Of a DNA stretch of 64,000 bases, positions 1 through 8,542 are shown piece after piece. The notes under the pieces were generated by a model. The model was not told the origin of the DNA, did no database searches, and saw only the letters and a list, made by a program, of their open reading frames with translations. The DNA comes from Salsipaludibacter sp963812245 (lineage in GTDB: Bacteria; Actinomycetota; Nitriliruptoria; Nitriliruptorales; Nitriliruptoraceae), in contig CAWEUK010000002.1 of assembly GCA_963812245.1 (NCBI GenBank), forward strand, positions 868,001 through 932,000, read 5' to 3'. Within the stretch, counting starts at the first letter, position 1. The number at the start of each line of letters is the position of its first letter. The position numbers were made by a program, and so were the translations under genes.

Positions 1-828
1 CTGGACCTGACGGATCACCTCGACCGCAAGCCCAAGGCGCTGTCGGGTGGGCAGCGTCAGCGGGTGGCCATGGGCCGCGCCATCGTGCGCCAGCCCAAGG
101 CCTTCCTGATGGACGAGCCGTTGTCCAACCTCGATGCCAAGTTGCGGGTGCAGATGCGCGCCGAGATCGCCGCGCTCCAGCAACGCCTCGGCGTCACCAC
201 CATCTACGTGACCCACGACCAGGTCGAAGCCATGACCATGGGCGACCGCGTGGCGGTGCTGAAGTTTGGGTGGCTCATGCAGGTGGACTCACCGCAGCAC
301 CTCTACGAGAACCCCGACAACCTGTTCGTCGCCGGGTTCATCGGCTCGCCTGCCATGAACCTGGGGATCGTCAACGTGAGCGAGGACGGCAACGGCCTGG
401 TGTTGGACATGGGAGATGGTTCGACGCTCAGGGTCGGGGAGGCGTCGATCGAGAAGTACCCGGGTGTCCGAGAGCGCGTGGGCCAGAAGGTGGCCCTGGG
501 CATGCGACCCGAGCACTTCCTGCGCGAAGCCGAGGACGGCAACCGTTGGGACGACCTCGAAGTCGAGCTGGTCGAGATGCTGGGCGCCGAGATGCTGGTC
601 CACCTCAAGACCGCGGTGACGCCGATCATCTCCGATGACATGAAGGCTGCCATCGACGACGACGACGCCTTCGAGGACCTGAAGCGTCGGGCAGCCGAGG
701 GCGGCCAGCAGTTCGTCGCCCGGTTCGAGCCGGGTGCGCCCCCCAAGGTCGGCTCGAAGATCTCCGTCGGGTTCCGCAGCGACAAGTTCTTCTTCTTCGA
801 CCCGGACACCGGCAACGCCCTGACGTGA
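1..828 (+). CDS. Carbohydrate ABC transporter ATP-binding subunit (MalK/UgpC type), 5' end outside window
   Basis: Cytoplasmic ATPase that energises sugar import through the permeases encoded just downstream. The frame is open from base 1, so the Walker A region lies outside the window. The visible 275 residues begin just before the ABC signature LSGGQRQRV (residues 14-22). They continue through Walker B and the D-loop (MDEPLSNLDAK, about 33-44) and the H-loop histidine (YVTHDQ, about 67). A C-terminal TOBE/MalK-type regulatory region of about 140 residues follows, with the family phrase MRPEHF. The LSNLDAK form and the length fit ATPases of CUT1 sugar importers. A perfect 16-bp hairpin follows the stop, and the binding protein starts about 300 bp further on, so the two may be separate transcripts. 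Confidence 0.93.
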   Translation: MDLTDHLDRKPKALSGGQRQRVAMGRAIVRQPKAFLMDEPLSNLDAKLRVQMRAEIAALQQRLGVTTIYVTHDQVEAMTMGDRVAVLKFGWLMQVDSPQHLYENPDNLFVAGFIGSPAMNLGIVNVSEDGNGLVLDMGDGSTLRVGEASIEKYPGVRERVGQKVALGMRPEHFLREAEDGNRWDDLEVELVEMLGAEMLVHLKTAVTPIISDDMKAAIDDDDAFEDLKRRAAEGGQQFVARFEPGAPPKVGSKISVGFRSDKFFFFDPDTGNALT

Positions 829-891
829 CGTCTGCGACGCGCGCTGGGTCCACGCGGTGGCCCCGGTGTGGTGTCCATGCGCACGGCGTCT

Positions 892-926
892 GACGGAAGC
901 CAGCCGACAATCGGCTGGCTTCCGTC
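892..926 (+). terminator. Perfect 16-bp hairpin after the ABC ATPase gene
   Basis: Left arm 892-907 and right arm 911-926 pair perfectly around a CAA loop. A run of five T follows about 14 bases later (941-945), so it is not a textbook intrinsic terminator. It lies 64 bases after the ATPase stop and before the presumed promoter region of the binding-protein gene. A transcription stop or 3' mRNA stabiliser is the likely role. The rest of 829-1135 holds no gene that I can support. Confidence 0.7.
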
Positions 927-1135
927 GCATTGCGGCCGATTTTTCGAGCACCGCTGAAATGTGCCAGCGCCACGACTAGCGTTCTTCGCAGACGTGCTAC
1001 TGGGATCGTTGGCTGCTGTTTGTCGATGGCCGAGGTGGTGCGGCGCGACAGACCACATCACCGAGAGCCTGTCGACGCGCGCGGGTGCTGCCGCTTCCGT
1101 GTCGCGCTCTCGTCCGATCACCAGGAGAACAAACA

Positions 1136-2533
1136 ATGCGCATTTCCAGGGCAATTGCACTGGCAGCAGTCAGCGCCATGCTGCTCGCCGGTTGCACGAC
1201 CACAGTGAACGAGGCCAGTCCGGCCGCCGGGGGAGACGGCGGTGGCGAGGACTCCAGCGACAGCGGTGGTGACACCGGCGGTGGTGAGCCCGCAGGCGAC
1301 CCCGCCGACAACACCGGCGCGGTGCTGGTCTCGGGTGCCGGGACCGGCATCGAGGCCGCAGCGACGCAGGAGTTGTACGACACCTACGTCAACGACGCAC
1401 AGGAGGACTTCACCGCGACGTACTCCGGGTCCGACGGGTTCGAGCAGGAGGTCATCCTGCAGATCCAGGGCGGCACGCCCCCTGACGTGGCCGCCTTCCC
1501 CCAGCCCGGTGCCGTGGTCGAGCAGGCCGAGCAGGGCAACGCCATCGCCCTGGAGGACCTGGGCTACGACATCGAGGAGCTCAACGCCATCTTCGGCGAG
1601 TACCTGATGTCGCTTGGTGAGTTCGAGGGCAAGCACTACGGCATCCCCGACACCATCAACTTCAAGAGCGCCGTCTGGTACAACGTGCCGGCCTTCGAGG
1701 CTGGCGGGTACGAGATCCCCGAGACCTGGGACGAACTGATCGCGCTGAGTGACCAGATGGTGGCCGACGGACAGACGCCATGGTGCCTGGGCACTGGTTC
1801 CGACGCTGCCACCGGGTGGCCGGGAACGGACTGGATCGAGGACATCACCCTGCGTTCGGCCGGTGTCGACAACTACGACGCCTGGGTCAACGGCGAACTG
1901 CCGTTCTCCTCGGACGAGATCAAGGCCTCGTGGGAACTGTTCGGCGACATCATCTTCACCGAGGGCTACGTCCTGGGTGGGAACGAGAACATCAGCGGGA
2001 ACGACTTCCGCGACGCGCCCGACCCGATGTTCCAGGACCCGCCGCAGTGCCTGATGCATCGCCAGGCAACATTCATCACCAACTTCTTCCCCGGAGCCGG
2101 GACCGACGAGGAGTTGACGCCCCTCGAGGACTACGACTTCTTCCCGTTCCCCGACATCGACGGCAACGCTGGTGCACTGATGGCAGGCGGCATGTTCGCC
2201 TTCTTCCGCAACGCGCCTGAGGTCAAGTCCTTCATCGACCTCTACACCGCCAACGAGCCACAGTGTGCGCTGGGGTCGATCGCCGGCATCAACCTGATCT
2301 CGGCACGACTGGACGTGGGCGCCGACTGCTACGACAACGAGCTGATCGCCCAGGCGGCCGGGACGTTGAACGAGGCGCTCAACTCCGGCCAGGCTCGCTT
2401 CGACGGATCCGACCTGATGCCTCCGGAGGTCGGTTCGGGTGAGTTCTGGAACTCGATGAACAACTACACCGACAATGGCCCGGACAACCTCGACGATGTG
2501 CTCGCCAGCATCGACGCGGCGTTCGGCAACTGA
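1136..2533 (+). CDS. Extracellular sugar-binding lipoprotein of the ABC importer (SBP family 1)
   Basis: Captures the sugar outside the membrane and delivers it to the two permeases. The ATG at 1136 follows AGGAG (1123-1127) at good spacing. It starts a typical lipoprotein signal with a lipobox ending LLAGC, the lipidated cysteine being residue 20. A Gly/Ser/Asp-rich tether of about 40 residues follows before the mature domain. The mature domain has the family-1 SBP pattern (VILQIQGGTPPDVAAFPQPG, then a region with GIPDTINFKSAVWYN and PETWDELIAL). At 465 residues it is a normal length, and the sequence recalls alpha-glucoside binding proteins. The substrate cannot be read from the sequence; the nearby aldose epimerase and beta-glucosidase only suggest oligosaccharides. 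Confidence 0.92.
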   Translation: MRISRAIALAAVSAMLLAGCTTTVNEASPAAGGDGGGEDSSDSGGDTGGGEPAGDPADNTGAVLVSGAGTGIEAAATQELYDTYVNDAQEDFTATYSGSDGFEQEVILQIQGGTPPDVAAFPQPGAVVEQAEQGNAIALEDLGYDIEELNAIFGEYLMSLGEFEGKHYGIPDTINFKSAVWYNVPAFEAGGYEIPETWDELIALSDQMVADGQTPWCLGTGSDAATGWPGTDWIEDITLRSAGVDNYDAWVNGELPFSSDEIKASWELFGDIIFTEGYVLGGNENISGNDFRDAPDPMFQDPPQCLMHRQATFITNFFPGAGTDEELTPLEDYDFFPFPDIDGNAGALMAGGMFAFFRNAPEVKSFIDLYTANEPQCALGSIAGINLISARLDVGADCYDNELIAQAAGTLNEALNSGQARFDGSDLMPPEVGSGEFWNSMNNYTDNGPDNLDDVLASIDAAFGN

Positions 2534-2539
2534 ACGCTT

Positions 2540-2575
2540 CGTGACCCGGGTGGCTGACCAGCCACCCGGGTCACG
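2540..2575 (+). promoter_or_regulatory. Perfect 16-bp hairpin between binding-protein and permease genes
   Basis: The arms 2540-2555 and 2560-2575 are exact reverse complements around the loop GACC, seven bases after the binding-protein stop. No T-run follows. In malE-malF-like operons such hairpins give partial termination and 3' protection, so that the binding protein is made in excess over the permeases. That role is inferred from position. Confidence 0.75.
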
Positions 2576-2634
2576 GCGTGTCCGTTCCACACCCGCCCGG
2601 CAGAGGCGGGACGCACTCACGACGGGAGTCACAG

Positions 2635-3795
2635 ATGTCCGAGACGTTGACCGACCCAGACCTCCAGGGGGATGACTCGGAGGTCGTGTACGTCGATGAT
2701 TCACCGGGGTTCGGCGGCTCACTTGCCGTCGTCTTCTTCGCAGTCCTGGCGACCGTGGCGGTGCCACTGCTGACCTACCTGGCACTGAACACGGTCTTCA
2801 ACCTGTTGGCGGACAACGATCTCCCGCCATGGGCGATCGGTGTCGTGGCCATCCTGATCGGGACCGTGGGCACGTTCCTGCTCTACACGCTGGTCGACTT
2901 CGCGATCAAGTTGTTGCCGGCCAACATCGGTGACCGTGTCCGCCCATACGCATGGGCAGGTCCCGCGATGGTGATCGTGGGCATCTTCCTGCTGTACCCG
3001 GCCGTCGACACGGTGCGCATCTCGTTCATGAACGCGACGTCCACGGAGTACGTCGGCTTCGAGAACTACGTGTACGTGTTCACCGACCCTGCCATGCTGC
3101 GTTCATTGCGCAACACCCTGGCCTGGGTCTTCATCGTCCCGATCGTGTGTGTCGGCATCGGGCTGGGCTTCGCGGTCCTGGCCGACCGCTTGCAGCGCAC
3201 CGAGTCGTTCGCCAAGTCGATGATCTTCCTGCCGATGGCGATCTCGTTCATCGGGGCCGGGATCGTGTGGCGCTTCGTCTACAGCTTCCGCATCGAGGGC
3301 ACCGGCGAGCAGATCGGCATCCTGAATGCGTTCTGGACCAACCTGGGCAATGCGCCGGTGGACTGGTTGCGGCTCAACGGGTGGAACAACATCTTCCTCA
3401 TGATCGTGATGGTCTGGTTGCAGACGGGTTTTGCGATGGTGATCCTGTCGGCGGCCATCAAGGGTGTGCCGGGTGACATCCTTGAGGCGGCACGCATCGA
3501 CGGTGCCACCGAGATCCAGGTGTTCTGGCGCGTGGTCGTGCCGTCGATCATGTCCTCGATCGTGGTCGTCTACACGACCATGATGATCGGGGCACTGAAG
3601 GTGTTCGACATCGTCTGGGTGATGACCGGCGGACAGGCCGGGACGGAAGTGATCGCGGAACGCATGATCAGACAGATGTTCACGTTCCGAAATTTCGGGA
3701 GAGGAGCGGCGGTCGCGACGTTCATGTTCCTGGCCATCGTGCCCATCATGATCCTCAACATCCGTCGGTTCCGTGAGGAAGAGGCCCAGCGATGA
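2635..3795 (+). CDS. Sugar ABC transporter permease, MalF/AglF type
   Basis: Integral membrane subunit of the importer, 386 residues. The ATG at 2635 follows GGGAG (2624-2628). An earlier in-frame GTG at 2578 would start inside the hairpin region and is less likely. Two extra hydrophobic segments (about residues 25-50 and 60-90) precede the conserved core, which begins near YAWAGPAMVIVG. The EAA loop that docks on the ATPase is visible near residue 284 (LEAARIDGATEIQVFWRVV). The next permease overlaps its stop codon by ATGA, so the two are translationally coupled. Confidence 0.93.
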   Translation: MSETLTDPDLQGDDSEVVYVDDSPGFGGSLAVVFFAVLATVAVPLLTYLALNTVFNLLADNDLPPWAIGVVAILIGTVGTFLLYTLVDFAIKLLPANIGDRVRPYAWAGPAMVIVGIFLLYPAVDTVRISFMNATSTEYVGFENYVYVFTDPAMLRSLRNTLAWVFIVPIVCVGIGLGFAVLADRLQRTESFAKSMIFLPMAISFIGAGIVWRFVYSFRIEGTGEQIGILNAFWTNLGNAPVDWLRLNGWNNIFLMIVMVWLQTGFAMVILSAAIKGVPGDILEAARIDGATEIQVFWRVVVPSIMSSIVVVYTTMMIGALKVFDIVWVMTGGQAGTEVIAERMIRQMFTFRNFGRGAAVATFMFLAIVPIMILNIRRFREEEAQR

Positions 3796-4838
3796 GTTCT
3801 GTCACTCCTGCCGTCACCGATCCCGAGCCCAAGCCCTCCGAGTCGGAGATGCCGGCCAAGTTCAAGCCGTCGAAGGAAGGCGGCGTCTCCAACCCGGCGA
3901 CATTGTGGGTCATCCGCATCATCGTCACGGTGATCGTGCTGATCTGGCTGGTCCCCGCGGTCGGCCTGCTGATCACGTCGTTGCGCGACCAGGCGGCCAT
4001 CACCTCCAGTGGCTGGTGGACGGTGTTCACCAGCATCGGGGACTTCTCCCAGTGGACGCTGGACAACTACAACCAGGTGCTGACCTCACAGGGCTTCGAC
4101 TCGGCCTTCATCAACACGATGGTGGTCGCAGTTCCCGCCACCATCATGCCCATCACGATCGCCACGTTCGCTGCCTACGCCTTCTCGTGGATGGAGTTTC
4201 GTGGCCGCACGGCCATGTTCATCACCATCATCGGACTGATGGCGGTGCCGCTGCAGGTCGCGCTGATCCCGCTGCTCAAGCTCTACGGCGGGGTCGACAT
4301 CGACGTGACGTTCCTGGCGCCGATCTACGAGTTCTTCCTCAACCTCAATCCCAACGTGGACGTGTCCAACATCCAGTCGATCACGACGGGACTGTCGATC
4401 GATCTCAACGGCAAGTTCCTGGGACTGTGGTTGGCCCACACCGGGTTCGGGTTGCCGCTGGCGATCTACCTGCTGCGCAACTACATCGGCTCGCTGCCCA
4501 GTGAACTGATCGAGTCCGCCCGCATCGATGGCGCCGATCACTACGCCACGTTCACCCGTCTGATCCTCCCACTGTCGGTCCCGGCACTGGCGTCCTTCGC
4601 GATCTTCCAGTTCCTGTGGGTCTTCAACGACTACCTCGTCGCCCTGGTGTTCATGTCCACGAACCCGGGCAACGACGTGCTCACGATCGCCCTGAACAAG
4701 CTCAACGGGTCCAACGGAGAATCGTGGTACCTGCTCACCGCAGGCGCCTTCATCTCCATGATCGTCCCGATGATCGTGTTCTTCTCCCTGCAGCGCTTCT
4801 TCGTCCGCGGCATGACCGCGGGTGCAGTGAAGGGCTGA
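3792..4838 (+). CDS. Sugar ABC transporter permease, MalG/AglG type
   Basis: Second membrane subunit, 348 residues, starting in the ATGA overlap with the MalF-type gene. A short cytoplasmic N-terminus precedes a first membrane segment (LWVIRIIVTVIVLIWLVPA). The EAA loop lies near residue 240 (LIESARIDGADHYATFTRL). A roughly 45-residue insert before it (around residues 170-215) lengthens the protein relative to standard MalG. Similar inserts are known in alpha-glucoside permeases, which is the basis for the AglG comparison. It ends ...GAVKG, directly before a small membrane protein. Confidence 0.93.
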   Translation: MSSVTPAVTDPEPKPSESEMPAKFKPSKEGGVSNPATLWVIRIIVTVIVLIWLVPAVGLLITSLRDQAAITSSGWWTVFTSIGDFSQWTLDNYNQVLTSQGFDSAFINTMVVAVPATIMPITIATFAAYAFSWMEFRGRTAMFITIIGLMAVPLQVALIPLLKLYGGVDIDVTFLAPIYEFFLNLNPNVDVSNIQSITTGLSIDLNGKFLGLWLAHTGFGLPLAIYLLRNYIGSLPSELIESARIDGADHYATFTRLILPLSVPALASFAIFQFLWVFNDYLVALVFMSTNPGNDVLTIALNKLNGSNGESWYLLTAGAFISMIVPMIVFFSLQRFFVRGMTAGAVKG

Positions 4839-4840
4839 CC

Positions 4841-5404
4841 CTGCCCGCCCCCACAACACCGCAACGACGGTGGCTGGCGATTGCGCTGGCCACCGTCGTC
4901 GTGACGGTCTCGTTCTGGGCCATGGCCTATGGCTCGACCGTCCTGGAGGCAGGCACCACGCCCAGTGGGGCCGGCGACGCGACGTCGATCGGGCTGGTCG
5001 GCATCGGCATGTCCATCGCCCTGGTGCCGATCGCGTTCGTGGTCGCCGGCATGGTCTCGCGCAAGCCGGACTGGTACATCTGGGTGCTTGCGGCCATGGG
5101 CCTGGCCATCGCTGTCGGGTTGCCCCTGATGTACTTCCGCAATCCCCTGGCCGCACTGCTGGCGGGCTTCAGTGCCGGGGCCGTGGTCGCCGTCGATCGG
5201 CCCGAGGGCACGATCTGGCACGCTCGTGCGATCGCGGCCGCCCTGGTGACCGTGGTGGTCGTGCTGGGGATGCAGGTGCAGCCGCTGTTCTTCGTCCTGG
5301 CGGCAATCGGGCCGGCCCTGCCCTTCACGGCAATCGGCCTGGCGGACATCATGGCGCCGCGGTTCGATCCGGCCACGGCCCTGAAGGGCGCTGACCCGCT
5401 CTGA
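4841..5404 (+). CDS. Small polytopic membrane protein of unknown function
   Basis: About 187 residues, immediately after the permease and in the same direction. I do not recognise the family. Five or six hydrophobic segments are visible (for example WLAIALATVVVTVSFWAM, SIGLVGIGMSIALVPIAF, WVLAAMGLAIAVGLPLMY and LVTVVVVLGMQVQPLFFV). The end is short and polar. There is no ATG, GTG or TTG near the 5' end. I chose CTG at 4841 because GAAGGG (4829-4834) sits six bases before it; initiation may rely on coupling to the permease stop at 4838. The true start could also be internal. Its position suggests an accessory to the sugar importer, which is inference only. Confidence 0.6.
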   Translation: MPAPTTPQRRWLAIALATVVVTVSFWAMAYGSTVLEAGTTPSGAGDATSIGLVGIGMSIALVPIAFVVAGMVSRKPDWYIWVLAAMGLAIAVGLPLMYFRNPLAALLAGFSAGAVVAVDRPEGTIWHARAIAAALVTVVVVLGMQVQPLFFVLAAIGPALPFTAIGLADIMAPRFDPATALKGADPL

Positions 5405-5607
5405 CGCGACCGGACCGGTTGCCACCGGGTGCCACGTGGCCGGGTCCCGTGCGTCCTCGGTCCCGTCCACGCCCAAGTCTGTCCGCCGCCGTTGCGCGCG
5501 CCAGTGGTGCGACCGGTCGCCGTCCGACTCCACCCGACTCGTCGAGTGGGACTAGCCTCACCACGCCAGCGCCCCAGCCAGGGCAGCCCGGGTGATTCGG
5601 AGTGGGC

Positions 5608-6030
5608 ATGAAGGCAACCGTGCGGTGGCGTGACACGGTCACGTTCGATGTCGAGTCCGAGACCGGTCACACCCTGACCGTCGATGGCCCGCCGGCCAGT
5701 GGGGGCCGCAACCTCGGCCCCCGCCCGATGGAACTCGTGTTGTTGGGCACCGGTGCGTGTGCCTCGTTCGACGTCGTCGACTTCCTGCGCAAGGGTCGCC
5801 AGGTCGTCCGCGACTGCGTGTGCGAACTCGAGGCAGACCGCGCCGACGCGGTCCCGGCCCTGTTCACCGCGATCCGGATGCACTTCGTGGTGACCGGGAC
5901 GGACCTGTCAGAGGCGAAGGTGGCGCGCGCCGTGGCACTGTCGGCCGACAAGTACTGCTCGGCATCGATCATGCTCGCTGCGGGTGGCGTTGAGATCAGC
6001 CACACGTGGGAGATCGTGGCGGCCGGCTGA
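5608..6030 (+). CDS. OsmC/Ohr-superfamily protein, YhfA-like
   Basis: A 140-residue protein of the OsmC superfamily, members of which reduce organic hydroperoxides through two cysteines. The cysteines are Cys51 (in GTGACASFDVVDFL) and Cys117 (in KYCSASIML), spaced as in E. coli YhfA. The ATG at 5608 is preceded by GGAG (5599-5602); a GTG six bases upstream is the alternative. The cellular substrate is unknown for this subgroup. A small palindrome, ACTCGTCGAGT (5537-5547), lies about 60 bases upstream and could be an operator. The 200 bases before the gene hold nothing else I can call. Confidence 0.85.
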   Translation: MKATVRWRDTVTFDVESETGHTLTVDGPPASGGRNLGPRPMELVLLGTGACASFDVVDFLRKGRQVVRDCVCELEADRADAVPALFTAIRMHFVVTGTDLSEAKVARAVALSADKYCSASIMLAAGGVEISHTWEIVAAG

Positions 6031-6071
6031 CGACGGGTCGTGGAGCTGGTGGTCGCCCCACGATGCAAGAA

Positions 6072-6113
6072 CCCCGATGCCCATGGGTCCCCCCGGATCC
6101 ATGGGCACCGGGG
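6072..6113. terminator. Hairpin between convergent genes
   Basis: Arms 6072-6086 and 6099-6113 pair over 15 positions with one mismatch around a 12-base C/G-rich loop. It lies between the OsmC-like gene and the convergent aldose epimerase and has no T-run. The rest of 6031-6325 shows only a 12-base direct repeat, GTCCTTGGTCCC (6280-6291 and 6302-6313), just after the epimerase stop. Confidence 0.5.
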
Positions 6114-6325
6114 AAGCGATCAGTCCGTGGGGGGAGCCATCCCCACTGTCGAGGCGACGGTGTCGCTGGTGTGAGCCAGGCGGCACGACGTCGACCGGGA
6201 CTGTTCGAGCTTGCGTTCGCCACGATGGCACGTTGCCCACCGCATTGCAAGCCAGATCTGGTGTTTCGAGCGCAATTGGGTCCTTGGTCCCATGATGCGG
6301 TGTCCTTGGTCCCGGCTGCTGCGGG

Positions 6326-7249
6326 TCACTTGACCGGTGCGCTCGCCGGACTCGCCCGCAGTGGGCCCAGCTGCCATGTCGTCGTGTGCGCGTCTGTCGG
6401 GGCCAGCGTCACCAGGTCGGTGCCTGAATTGAGGGCATCGGGTGGGCAGGTCATGGGCTCGATGGCAATGCCCCGGGCGTCGCCGGTGAAGACCTGGATC
6501 CACGGGCACGTGTCCGCCTCCCACGAGATGTGGACGCCGTGGCCGTCCCTGCCGCGCACCTCGGCGCGGACAATGCCACCTGTGGCTGCGTCGCGGGGGA
6601 TGCCCGTGAAGGCATGGTCGAGGTCCAGTTCCGTGACCGCGCGTGGTCGCCGCAGGTCTCGGGCGGTGCCGGCCACGTCGATCACGGCGAGCGGCAGCAG
6701 TCGCGCGTCGACCTCGAGCACCTGGCGTGCGGGCACCAGGACCGTCCAGTCGTCGCGGTCACCCGGGGGAGCCAGGTACGGGTGGATCGTCGTGCCCCAC
6801 GGTGCCGGGCCTTTGCCGACGTTGGTCGCCGTCAGGGCCAACGTCAGCAACTCCTCGTCCAGGCGGACGTCGAGCACGAGGTCCAGGTGGTGTGGCCATC
6901 CCGAACGAGGTGGCAGGTCGACCTGCGCAGTGATGCGGTCCCGAGTCGTGGCCGTGACGTCCCAGTCCAGCCAGGGTGTGAAGCCGTGGAGGGCCGCACC
7001 GCGTGCGGGTTCGTTGATCGGGGCGTGATGGGGGATGCCATCGAAGATCCAGGTGCCGTCGGCCACCCGGTTGGGCCATGGTCCGATCACGGCCCCGTGG
7101 TAGCCGGGTTCGGGTCCGGGACCCGCTGGCGCAACGACCAGGTCGACGCCGTCGCGTCGGAAGTACTCCAACCTGGCGCCGTGGCGGTTGATCCCGGCCG
7201 ACAGTCGTCCGGCCGTGATGGTGACCACCTGGGTGTCATCCGTGTCCAC
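6326..7249 (-). CDS. Aldose 1-epimerase (GalM-like)
   Basis: Predicted to interconvert alpha and beta anomers of aldose sugars in the cytoplasm, 307 residues. The GalM fold is recognisable from an N-terminal GARLEYFRRDG-like strand, GPWPNRVADGTW, the substrate-binding histidine in GAALHGFTPWLDW, TNVGKGPAPWG and the C-terminal IAIEPMTCPPDALNSG. The start is the GTG at 7249, five bases after a GGGG stretch; the open frame continues upstream only into the divergent gene. It is divergent from the PLP-enzyme gene with 82 bases between starts. It probably serves sugars brought in by the adjacent importer. Confidence 0.88.
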   Translation of the reverse strand: MDTDDTQVVTITAGRLSAGINRHGARLEYFRRDGVDLVVAPAGPGPEPGYHGAVIGPWPNRVADGTWIFDGIPHHAPINEPARGAALHGFTPWLDWDVTATTRDRITAQVDLPPRSGWPHHLDLVLDVRLDEELLTLALTATNVGKGPAPWGTTIHPYLAPPGDRDDWTVLVPARQVLEVDARLLPLAVIDVAGTARDLRRPRAVTELDLDHAFTGIPRDAATGGIVRAEVRGRDGHGVHISWEADTCPWIQVFTGDARGIAIEPMTCPPDALNSGTDLVTLAPTDAHTTTWQLGPLRASPASAPVK

Positions 7250-7331
7250 TGCGACCCCGCGTCCGTGCCTGATCGGTCCCCCTGCCGTCGCCAATCTAGG
7301 CTGGGTGCCAGTCGGCTGAGAGGATGTCTGG

Positions 7332-8510
7332 GTGCCAGGCCACCAACCCGGCGTGTTGCAGGACCCGTTCCGGGGTGTCGCCGAGGAGACGCTGCGTGGC
7401 GGCAGCGGCCTCAAGTGGCACGCCCATCCCGCCAATGTCCTGCCGCTGTGGGTCGCGGAGATGGATGCGCGTCCAGTCCCCGCCGTGGTCGAGGCTGTCA
7501 CCAACGCCCTCGAGACCGGCAACACGGGCTATCCGGTGGGCACGGACTTCGCGGATGCCATCGCCTCCTTCGCCCGTGACACGTGGGGCTGGGAGGTGGA
7601 CCCAGTCCGCACCGTCGCGGTGACCGACGTCATGACCGGGATTCGGGAGATCATCGATGTCGTGACCGATCCCGGCGACCCGGTCGTGGTGACCCCGCCG
7701 GTGTACGGGCCGTTCATGGATGTCGTCGACCTGGCCGGGCGCATGCGATTCGATGCGCCGCTGGGCGTCGACGGCAGGTTCGACCTCGCCTGCCTCGACC
7801 GCACGCTGCAGGCTGCCGCCGCTCGCGCCACCCGTGGCGTCGTCCTGCTGGTGTGCAGTCCGCACAACCCGACTGGCACGGTCCACTCCCGTGGCGAGAT
7901 CGAGGCGGTGGCCGGGTTGGCGAACCGCCACGGCGCCCGCGTGGTCGTCGACGAGATCCATGCCCCACTGACGCGCCCGGGTGTCGTGTTCACGCCGTGG
8001 CTCACGGTGCCGGGCACGGCGGGCGACTTCAGTGTCATCTCGGCGTCCAAGGGCTGGAACCTGGCCGCCCTCAAGGCCGCCCTGGTGATCGGTGGCCCCC
8101 GGGCGGCCACCGACATCGAGGCCGTGCCAGAACTGGTCACCCACGGACCCAGCCACATGGGGATGATTGCCCAGACCGCTGCCCTGGACCATGGACGGGA
8201 GTGGCTGGAGGGTGCCAGGGTTGCCATCGACGCCAACCTCACCCTCCTCGCCGATCTGCTGGCCACACAGGTGCCGTCGGTGACGATGACCCCCGCCCAG
8301 GCCACCTACCTGGCATGGCTCGACTTCTCGGCCACCCGACTCGGCCACGATCCTGCGGCAGCGCTGCTGGAGCGTGGCCGACTGGCCCTCAGCGACGGCC
8401 TGTTCTTCGGGGCCGGCGGCGCGGGCCACGCCCGACTCAACGTCGCCACCGCGCCCCATCGGATCGAACAGGCGGTGGCCCGCATTGCCGGCGTCGTTGC
8501 CTCCTCCTGA
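7332..8510 (+). CDS. MalY/PatB-family PLP-dependent aminotransferase or C-S lyase
   Basis: A 392-residue fold-type I PLP enzyme. The family includes cystathionine beta-lyases (PatB, MalY) that release homocysteine, pyruvate and ammonia. Visible signatures are LPLWVAEMDARP near the N-terminus, NTGYPVGTDF, TPPVYGPFMDVV, SPHNPTGTVHSR, VVVDEIHAPL and the PLP lysine near residue 240 in SASKGWNLAALKAA. The GTG start at 7332 follows GAGAGG (7318-7323). A transaminase role cannot be excluded from sequence. The methyltransferase gene follows 32 bases downstream. Confidence 0.88.
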   Translation: MPGHQPGVLQDPFRGVAEETLRGGSGLKWHAHPANVLPLWVAEMDARPVPAVVEAVTNALETGNTGYPVGTDFADAIASFARDTWGWEVDPVRTVAVTDVMTGIREIIDVVTDPGDPVVVTPPVYGPFMDVVDLAGRMRFDAPLGVDGRFDLACLDRTLQAAAARATRGVVLLVCSPHNPTGTVHSRGEIEAVAGLANRHGARVVVDEIHAPLTRPGVVFTPWLTVPGTAGDFSVISASKGWNLAALKAALVIGGPRAATDIEAVPELVTHGPSHMGMIAQTAALDHGREWLEGARVAIDANLTLLADLLATQVPSVTMTPAQATYLAWLDFSATRLGHDPAAALLERGRLALSDGLFFGAGGAGHARLNVATAPHRIEQAVARIAGVVASS

Positions 8511-8542
8511 CGCTCGCTCGCACCGACCAGAACAGGAACACC

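Noticed and set aside
5537..5547. ACTCGTCGAGT palindrome as an operator
   Set aside because: Only 11 bp and a single copy. Such palindromes are frequent in GC-rich DNA, and I could not link it to a regulator.
6280..6313. Regulatory site formed by the repeated GTCCTTGGTCCC
   Set aside because: It lies just after the aldose epimerase stop between convergent genes, where no promoter is expected. It is recorded only as a repeat in the hairpin entry.
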